Below, piece by piece: positions 5,042 to 9,636 of a DNA stretch of 9,636 bases. The notes under the pieces were generated by a model. That model saw nothing but the letters and a program-made list of their open reading frames with translations, was not told the DNA's origin and searched no databases. The stretch lies in contig JBMYYR010000064.1 in assembly GCA_049609625.1 (NCBI GenBank), positions 1-9,636 of the forward strand, read 5' to 3'. Each line of letters begins with the position of its first letter. Position 1 is the first letter of the stretch. The DNA is from JBMYYR01 sp049609625. Its GTDB lineage: Bacteria > Bacteroidota > Bacteroidia > Flavobacteriales > CAJXXR01. The position numbers and the translations under genes were made by a program.

Positions 5042-6910
5042 TTAAAGTGCTTTGAAACTCTGCTGAACAAAGTTTGAAAGCTCTTCTCCTGTCAAAAGTT
5101 GTTTCGACAATCGAGCTAAATTGAATGCTTTTTCAATCAAGGCTTGTTTGGTTTCCTCGTTTTCTTCATTCAAAATACGAGCCGCCGCTTCGTGATTGGC
5201 ATTAACAACCAAATTATACGAATCTGGCATATCGCCCATCATCATCATACCTCCACCTCCAGAAGCTTGCATTTCTTTCATACGGCGCATAAATTCGGTT
5301 TGCGTAATAACAAAAGGTTGCGCTTTTGAATCTCGGCTTTCAATCTGAATGGTATAATTCTTATTATCAATTTGTTTTTCAACAAGCGTTTTCAGGTTTT
5401 CTTCCTGCTCTTTTGACAATAAAGAAGGAATTTCTTCCGACTTTTTAATCAAATTATCCATGGTATCGGCGTCAACTCGAGCAAATTTGAGTTTTTCTTC
5501 GCTCGTTTCCACTTTTTGAATGAAATGCGCAACAATTGGCGAGTTAAGTTCAACCACTTCATAAGCCAAGCCTTTTGCCTCTTGAATATATGAATACTGA
5601 CTTTCTTCGCTTTGGGTGTAAAGCAAAACTAAATTCTCATCTTTATCCGTTTGGTTGGCAGTACATTTTTCTTTTAGCTCAGCTAAAGTAGAATATTTGC
5701 CATCTACAACCGATTTATAAAGGAAAAATTTCTGTGCTTTTTTATAGAATTTCTCATCGCTAAGCATTCCATATTCAATAATAACCTTGATGTCTTCCCA
5801 TTTGCTTTCGAAATTAGCTCGGTCTTTTCTGAACATTTCATCAAGCTTATCAGCCACTTTTTTGGTGATGTGCGATGAAATTTTTCGAACATTTCCGTCT
5901 GTTTGAAGATACGATCTTGAAACATTTAAAGGAATATCTGGAGAATCGATCACACCATGAAGAAAACTCAAAAAGTCTGGAACAATACCTTCAACACTAT
6001 CGGTTACAAAGACTTGTTTGCAATACAACTGAATTTTGTTGCGTTGCATTTCGAGGTTACTTTTCAACTTCGGGAAGTAAAGAATCCCATTCAAATTAAA
6101 TGGATAATCGACATTCAAATGAATATGAAATAAAGGCTCTTCAAATTGCATTGGATACAATTCTCTATAAAACGCCTTATAGTCTTCCTCGCTTAAATCT
6201 GACGGAGATTTTACCCAAGCTGGATTCGGATTATTGACAATATTATCAACTTCGATGTCTTTGGCGTCGTCGCCTTCGCCTTCTTTTTCAGTTTTGGTTC
6301 CGAATTGAATTTCAATTGGTAAGAATTTACAATATTTATTGAGTAATTCATTGATTTTGTGTTCTTCCAAAAATTCAACAGAATCTTCGGCGATGTGTAA
6401 CACGATGTCCGTTCCGCGCTCAGATTTGTTGTGAGCGACTAAATTAATCTCCGGATTTCCTTCACAAGACCAATGTGCAGCTTCATCAGATTTGTAGGAT
6501 TTGGTAAAGATTTCAACTTTGTCTGCCACCATAAACGACGAGTAAAATCCAAGTCCAAAGTTTCCGATAATACCCGAATCTTGAGCTTTATCTTCATATT
6601 GAGTCATGAATTCTTTTGCACCAGAAAAAGCCACCTGATTGATGTATTTTTCCACTTCTTCCATCGTCATTCCCAATCCATTATCAGAAATTTTTAAGGT
6701 TTTAGCTTCTTTATCAACTTCTATTCTAACTCTAAGTTGATCTACCGAACCTGTGTTTTCGCCTGTTGTAGAAAGGAATTTTACTTTTGAACATGCATCA
6801 ACGGCATTAGCCACCAATTCTCTCAAAAAGATGTCGTGATCCGAATACAAGAATTTTTTGATAATCGGAAATAAATTTTCTGTCGTTACATTAATCGTAC
6901 CTGTAGACAT
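5042..6910 (-). CDS. htpG: Molecular chaperone HtpG (Hsp90)
   Basis: The 622-residue ATP-dependent cytosolic chaperone is complete. The N-terminal GHKL ATPase domain (about 1-205) carries Glu31, Asn35 and Asp38 in ELVANAVDA, DNGLG (76-80), the ATP lid, GNFGLGFYS (116-124) and ERGTDIVLH (164-172). A short acidic linker (about 204-222) leads to the middle domain (about 230-490). This includes AWVKSP (231-236) and the catalytic Arg332 in LNVSRSYLQ. The C-terminal dimerisation domain carries a Gly/Met-rich loop (GGGGMMMM, 551-558). The C-terminal MEEVD of eukaryotic Hsp90 is absent, as expected. ATG 6910 is the only sensible start. The gene has its own promoter-like region (6958-7000), suggesting stress control separate from the upstream MATE gene. 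Confidence 0.98.
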   Translation of the reverse strand: MSTGTINVTTENLFPIIKKFLYSDHDIFLRELVANAVDACSKVKFLSTTGENTGSVDQLRVRIEVDKEAKTLKISDNGLGMTMEEVEKYINQVAFSGAKEFMTQYEDKAQDSGIIGNFGLGFYSSFMVADKVEIFTKSYKSDEAAHWSCEGNPEINLVAHNKSERGTDIVLHIAEDSVEFLEEHKINELLNKYCKFLPIEIQFGTKTEKEGEGDDAKDIEVDNIVNNPNPAWVKSPSDLSEEDYKAFYRELYPMQFEEPLFHIHLNVDYPFNLNGILYFPKLKSNLEMQRNKIQLYCKQVFVTDSVEGIVPDFLSFLHGVIDSPDIPLNVSRSYLQTDGNVRKISSHITKKVADKLDEMFRKDRANFESKWEDIKVIIEYGMLSDEKFYKKAQKFFLYKSVVDGKYSTLAELKEKCTANQTDKDENLVLLYTQSEESQYSYIQEAKGLAYEVVELNSPIVAHFIQKVETSEEKLKFARVDADTMDNLIKKSEEIPSLLSKEQEENLKTLVEKQIDNKNYTIQIESRDSKAQPFVITQTEFMRRMKEMQASGGGGMMMMGDMPDSYNLVVNANHEAAARILNEENEETKQALIEKAFNLARLSKQLLTGEELSNFVQQSFKAL

Positions 6911-6957
6911 AATATGTTTCGTTTTGTTGTTTAAACTTATTTGATGAATCCACCTTA

Positions 6958-6974
6958 GTCAAAGTCGATGCCAA
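6958..6974 (-). promoter_or_regulatory. htpG: -24/-12-like promoter of htpG
   Basis: On the minus strand TTGGCATCGACTTTGAC has a -24-like TTGGCA and a -12-like TTGA, with GG and GA separated by ten bases, the spacing of sigma-54 promoters. The -12 C is replaced by A. The CTTTG could also be read as a degenerate TAnnTTTG of the housekeeping sigma. Either gives a start near 6945-6950 and a leader of about 35-40 bases before ATG 6910. Confidence 0.45.
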
Positions 6975-7000
6975 AACAAAAAGCTGTCATTTTGACAGCT
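6973..7000 (-). terminator. Palindrome between the MATE gene and htpG: terminator and/or operator
   Basis: AGCTGTCA (6982-6989) and TGACAGCT (6993-7000) form a perfect 8+3+8 palindrome. On the minus strand it is followed by TTTT-G-TTTT, and it begins 30 bases after the MATE stop codon, as an intrinsic terminator should. The three-base loop is tight. It also lies directly upstream of the htpG promoter-like element, so it could bind a dimeric regulator; the two roles are compatible. Confidence 0.6.
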
Positions 7001-7030
7001 GGTTTTGAAGAATTTGAATGTAAATTTGAC

Positions 7031-8365
7031 TTATAAGCTTTTGAATCGCCTCAATCTGACAAAAAGCAACACGGCAGAAGTTGTAAGTCCAGCAAATAAA
7101 CCATACCAAACGCCTTCAACGCCCCATTCGTAATGGAAAGCAAGTGCATAAGCAATTGGAATACCGACAATCCAATAGGAGAAAAAGCTAATCCAAGTTG
7201 GTCGATTAACGTCTTTTAGACCACGAAGCGCACCCAAACCAACGACCTGAGCACCATCGGAAATCTGAAATAAAACCGCCACAAAAATCAACTGACTAGC
7301 GAGCATAACAATCTCAGGGTCATCGAGGTATAAATCCGCCAAAGGATAGCCGAAATAAAAGAAAATTATACCAGAAAAGGTCATCCAAGCTAAACTCAAA
7401 ACATAGCCAGAATAGGCAATTGGCAAAATAGATTCCGACTGGCGTTTGGCTTGCGCCTGAGCTATTCTAACGGTAACAGCGGCACCAAAACCTGTGGCAA
7501 TACTCCAGGTGGTGGAAGCTAAATTGAGCGCAACTTGATGCGCTGCCAGACTCGCTTCATCTATCCAACCAGCGAGAATAGAAGCACCTCCAAAGGCGCT
7601 AACTTCAAAAGCAAATTGCAAACCAATGGGCCAACCTAAAGCTTTTAATTTATTGAGAATCGTGCGGTTAATTTTAGCTTTTGCAAACCAAACTCGAAGT
7701 TCCTGATAACGTGAAGTCCATTGAAAATAGACAAAAATGGCTACAAACATTAAAATTCTTGATGCCAAGGTCGCTATTCCTGCGCCAAACAAACCGTAGG
7801 CCGGGAAGCCAAAATAACCATAAATCAACACAGCATTTAGTCCGATGTTTATAAGGTTGGCTATGATGGTTATCGTCATGGCGGCTTTGGTGTCTGCTAA
7901 GCCTTCGAGGAATTGTTTGTAACTCAAAAACAATAAAACAGGTAAAATAGAAAGTGCCTGAAGTTGTAGATAAGGCGCAGATAGCTCAACAATTTCTGGA
8001 TTTTGTCCTAATTTATCTAAAATCAAAGAAATACATAGCACTGCCAGGATCAAAACTAAACCTAAAACCGTGTGTGCCACCAAGCTGTTTTTGAAAAAAG
8101 ACAGAGTCTTCAATAACTTTTTTTGCGTAAAAGCTTCGGCAACTAAAGGCGTTAGCGACATCGAAAATCCAATCCCGATAACAAAAAAGAAGAAGAAAAT
8201 ACCGTTCGCCAAAGAAGCCGCCGCAATTTGTTCCGAACCTGCATTTCCAATCATCACATTGTCGGCAACGCTGGTCGCAATTTGCCCTAACTGACCTACA
8301 ATAATGGGAATACTGATGTGTAGATTAGCTTTGAGATGCGATTTAAATGTACTGGATTGACTCAT
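7031..8365 (-). CDS. MATE family efflux transporter (NorM-like)
   Basis: The 444-residue inner-membrane protein has about 12 hydrophobic spans in two homologous halves, the normal size for the family. The first half opens with SIPIIVGQLGQ and the typical VADNVMIG (33-40). The second half repeats this plan, with GLQFAFEVSAFGGASILAGW followed by LAAHQVALNLAS and GFGAAVTVRIAQA, which is the usual MATE second-half signature. MATE proteins export cationic drugs, dyes and metabolites in exchange for Na+ or H+; the substrate here cannot be predicted. ATG 8365 gives a short hydrophilic N-terminus and is well placed. The gene is divergent from the plus-strand gene at 8440, and the promoter of that gene overlaps its first codons. 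A TAnnTTTG box for the MATE gene itself was not found. Confidence 0.93.
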   Translation of the reverse strand: MSQSSTFKSHLKANLHISIPIIVGQLGQIATSVADNVMIGNAGSEQIAAASLANGIFFFFFVIGIGFSMSLTPLVAEAFTQKKLLKTLSFFKNSLVAHTVLGLVLILAVLCISLILDKLGQNPEIVELSAPYLQLQALSILPVLLFLSYKQFLEGLADTKAAMTITIIANLINIGLNAVLIYGYFGFPAYGLFGAGIATLASRILMFVAIFVYFQWTSRYQELRVWFAKAKINRTILNKLKALGWPIGLQFAFEVSAFGGASILAGWIDEASLAAHQVALNLASTTWSIATGFGAAVTVRIAQAQAKRQSESILPIAYSGYVLSLAWMTFSGIIFFYFGYPLADLYLDDPEIVMLASQLIFVAVLFQISDGAQVVGLGALRGLKDVNRPTWISFFSYWIVGIPIAYALAFHYEWGVEGVWYGLFAGLTTSAVLLFVRLRRFKSL

Positions 8366-8390
8366 GCAGTGCGTTTTTGCGGTATCTTTG
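8357..8390 (+). promoter_or_regulatory. Promoter of the 8440 gene
   Basis: TATCTTTG (8383-8390) is an exact TAnnTTTG, and TTG at 8357-8359 lies 23 bases upstream, within the accepted 17-23 spacing. The predicted start is about 42 bases before ATG 8440. The -33 element lies within the first codons of the divergent MATE gene. Confidence 0.65.
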
Positions 8391-8439
8391 TTCAGATTTT
8401 ATTAAAAAATATTCGGCGAAGGTAAACTATTAGTCTAAC

Positions 8440-9126
8440 ATGAAACCAGTTTTATTTCTTTTCATTTGTATCCACTTGTGTTGTCATTCTTATGATTTAA
8501 TGGCGCAGGATTTTGAACTACCTGCAAAACATTTTTCAACCAAACAAGTATCGACCTTTGTGCTGAAAGATGGCAAAACACTAAGAGCAAAACTAGTTGA
8601 TATTCAGAGAACTAAAGGTCTAATTTCTGGTTTTGAACTCAAACTAGAACAGCATAAAAATCAAACACTTGAGGCCAAAGACTTGCGTTCGGCGCAGTTG
8701 ATTCCGAATCAATTGGAAAAAGCAAAACGTTTGTTTGACTTTTTCAAAACCGTAAAATCATGGGATAACTCGAATCAAGCGGCCGATCAAAACATTGTCT
8801 ATTTTGAACCTCATGTCTACCAAAACGACACCTTACTTTTTCAGTTGATCAATCCCAGATCGGACAACAACATTAAGGTGTTTCACGACCCAAATGCCGA
8901 CATCGAAAAAGAAACCGACGAAAACGGAAAAACCATCAGAAAAACGAGACTTTCGTATTTTATAAAAGTAAATCACTCTGATATTCAGGTTGTTGAAAGC
9001 AAAAACTATAAACGTGATTTTGATGTCATTTGGAAAAACTTCCCCACTTGCCGAACTCAAATAGAACATCGCAATTGGAAAAATTTCTCCATGCACGTAC
9101 TGATGCTCGGAAATTGCAAGCACTAA
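8440..9126 (+). CDS. Secreted protein of unknown function
   Basis: The 228-residue product starts at ATG 8440 with a signal peptide: a hydrophobic stretch at 3-20 and a probable cleavage after MAQ (about residue 23). The Cys at 14-15 do not form a good lipobox. The mature part begins with a beta-rich segment (about 35-90; FVLKDGKTLRAKLVDI, then alternating strands), which looks like a small barrel or sandwich. A helix (91-106) and a strand-rich region with many charged residues (120-180) follow. Two Cys near the C-terminus (204 and 226) could form a disulfide in the periplasm. I recognise no family. It has its own promoter, stands alone and is followed by a terminator-like hairpin at 9221-9250. 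Confidence 0.78.
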   Translation: MKPVLFLFICIHLCCHSYDLMAQDFELPAKHFSTKQVSTFVLKDGKTLRAKLVDIQRTKGLISGFELKLEQHKNQTLEAKDLRSAQLIPNQLEKAKRLFDFFKTVKSWDNSNQAADQNIVYFEPHVYQNDTLLFQLINPRSDNNIKVFHDPNADIEKETDENGKTIRKTRLSYFIKVNHSDIQVVESKNYKRDFDVIWKNFPTCRTQIEHRNWKNFSMHVLMLGNCKH

Positions 9127-9220
9127 CTTAACCGAAGTTGTGAATTGATTTCAAATTGTTAATTTTACGAAGTAATTATATCTTAATTGTTGATATGTCT
9201 ATGTTAAGTTTATTTTTTGG

Positions 9221-9250
9221 ACTCCGTCTTTTTTACACAGAGTTTTTTTA
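9221..9250 (+). terminator. Terminator-like hairpin after the 8440 gene
   Basis: ACTCCGTCT (9221-9229) pairs with ACACAGAGT (9235-9243) with two mismatches in nine, around a five-T loop, and is followed by six more T residues. The position, 95 bases after the stop codon, is rather distant. The right arm and T run merge into the next -7 box. Confidence 0.5.
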
Positions 9251-9256
9251 TATTTG
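9249..9256 (+). promoter_or_regulatory. -7 box upstream of the lipoprotein gene
   Basis: TATATTTG is an exact TAnnTTTG. No TTG occurs 17-23 bases upstream. A transcript from here would start near 9263 and carry the attC-like inverted repeat (9281-9345) in its leader of about 117 bases. Confidence 0.45.
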
Positions 9257-9280
9257 GACATAAAAAACACAAAAGACTAA

Positions 9281-9345
9281 ACCTAACACCAGCTAACAAT
9301 CAATGCTCCTTTCGTCGCACTGTTGCAAGCCATATGTTAGTGTGC
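9281..9345 (+). repeat. attC-like imperfect inverted repeat
   Basis: ACCTAAC (9281-9287) fits the integron R'' consensus RYYYAAC. CTAACA occurs again at 9293-9298, and its complement TGTTAG lies at 9335-9340, followed by TGTGC. The 37-65 bases between hold a GC-richer, partly self-complementary core with bulges. The right copy, GTTAGTG, matches only five of seven positions of GTTRRRY. Size and plan resemble a short attC site or one of the dispersed imperfect palindromes common between genes in this phylum. No integron integrase is in the window. Confidence 0.4.
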
Positions 9346-9379
9346 ATTACAACAAAGAATTAAACAGAAAAACAAATTG

Positions 9380-9636
9380 ATGAAAAAAATAATTTATATA
9401 TTCCTAATACTGGGAATTTTTGGATGTCAAAAAGAAGAGTTTGAAATAATTGGAACAACAGAAAGTTTTACTATTACTTCAACTAATGTAAATGACAACT
9501 TTAAGATTGATGTTTATCTTCCTCCAAACTACCCTGAAACCAATATGGTTTATCCTTTAGTTATTGGATTGGATGCTAATTTTGAATTTGACAATATGGC
9601 TGGAATTGTTTCAGAAAATATTGAAAAAGGGAACAT
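9380..9636 (+). CDS. Lipoprotein with esterase-like (alpha/beta hydrolase) N-terminus, partial
   Basis: An ATG at 9380 opens 85 codons that run off the right edge with no stop. The N-terminus is a lipoprotein signal: KK, a hydrophobic run and the lipobox IFGC, with the lipidated Cys at residue 16. The following segment (FKIDVYLPPNYP, then YPLVIGLDANFEFDNMAG) is the typical opening of the putative esterase / enterochelin-esterase-like group of alpha/beta hydrolases, where LPPxY leads to the first core strand and the oxyanion region. The nucleophile Ser and the rest of the triad lie beyond the window, so the activity is unproven. Codon use is strongly A/T-biased. The gene follows an attC-like repeat, so it may be an accessory gene acquired by transfer (inference). 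Confidence 0.75.
   Translation, partial: MKKIIYIFLILGIFGCQKEEFEIIGTTESFTITSTNVNDNFKIDVYLPPNYPETNMVYPLVIGLDANFEFDNMAGIVSENIEKGN

Noticed and set aside
5144..6697. Several plus-strand and minus-strand open frames of 60-75 codons within htpG
   Set aside because: They are shadows of the conserved htpG frame, with His/Phe-rich antisense composition and no independent signals.
8833..9123. Minus-strand open frame of 96 codons
   Set aside because: It lies wholly inside the well-supported plus-strand secreted-protein gene and shows no motif, signal or promoter of its own.
1..9636. CRISPR arrays, complete insertion sequences, phage or defence genes
   Set aside because: No regularly spaced direct repeats, transposase, integrase, Cas, restriction or abortive-infection motifs were seen on either strand; only the HicA-like remnant hints at accessory content.

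Overview
The window looks like chromosomal DNA of a Bacteroidota species, most likely a Flavobacteriaceae member. The DNA is AT-rich and classical Shine-Dalgarno sites are largely absent. Several genes are preceded by the Bacteroidetes -7 element TAnnTTTG. The protein set also fits: a flippase-like LPG-synthase-TM protein overlapping a stand-alone RfaE2-type adenylyltransferase, an HtpG of 622 residues with a Gly/Met-rich C-terminal stretch, and a short Crp/Fnr regulator. The genus cannot be read from the sequence.

Layout. 1-455: mostly non-coding. It holds a perfect 13-bp inverted repeat and the C-terminal part of a HicA-like toxin, probably a relic. 456-1884 (+): a two-gene operon of a multi-span membrane protein and a heptose-1-phosphate-type nucleotidyltransferase, overlapping by 20 bp. 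1897-2064 (+): tRNA-Cys(GCA) with a promoter and a strong terminator. 2201-2818 (-): a small secreted, basic, helical protein of unknown function with its own terminator. 2819-3184: a leader region with a perfect -7 box, hairpins and a tiny ORF. 3185-4689 (+): a Crp/Fnr-type regulator followed by an HchA/Hsp31-type DJ-1 family protein with its own promoter. 4690-5041: intergenic, containing a promoter-to-terminator unit on the minus strand that looks like a small RNA. 5042-8365 (-): htpG and, upstream of it, a MATE exporter. They are separated by a perfect 8+3+8 palindrome and a -24/-12-like promoter. 8440-9126 (+): a secreted protein of unknown function, divergent from the MATE gene. 9221-9379: a terminator-like hairpin, a -7 box and an attC-like imperfect inverted repeat. 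9380-9636 (+): the start of a lipoprotein with an esterase-like N-terminus, cut by the window edge.

How the genes fit together: most of the window is housekeeping or stress physiology (envelope precursor synthesis, tRNA, Hsp90 chaperone, Hsp31 deglycase/chaperone, drug export) with small secreted proteins of unknown role. I do not see a defence system, phage, CRISPR array or complete transposon. The points most worth checking are the minus-strand small-RNA candidate (about 4813-4896), the htpG control region, the attC-like element before the terminal lipoprotein gene, the apparent loss of the Hsp31 zinc site in the HchA homologue, and the HicA relic.
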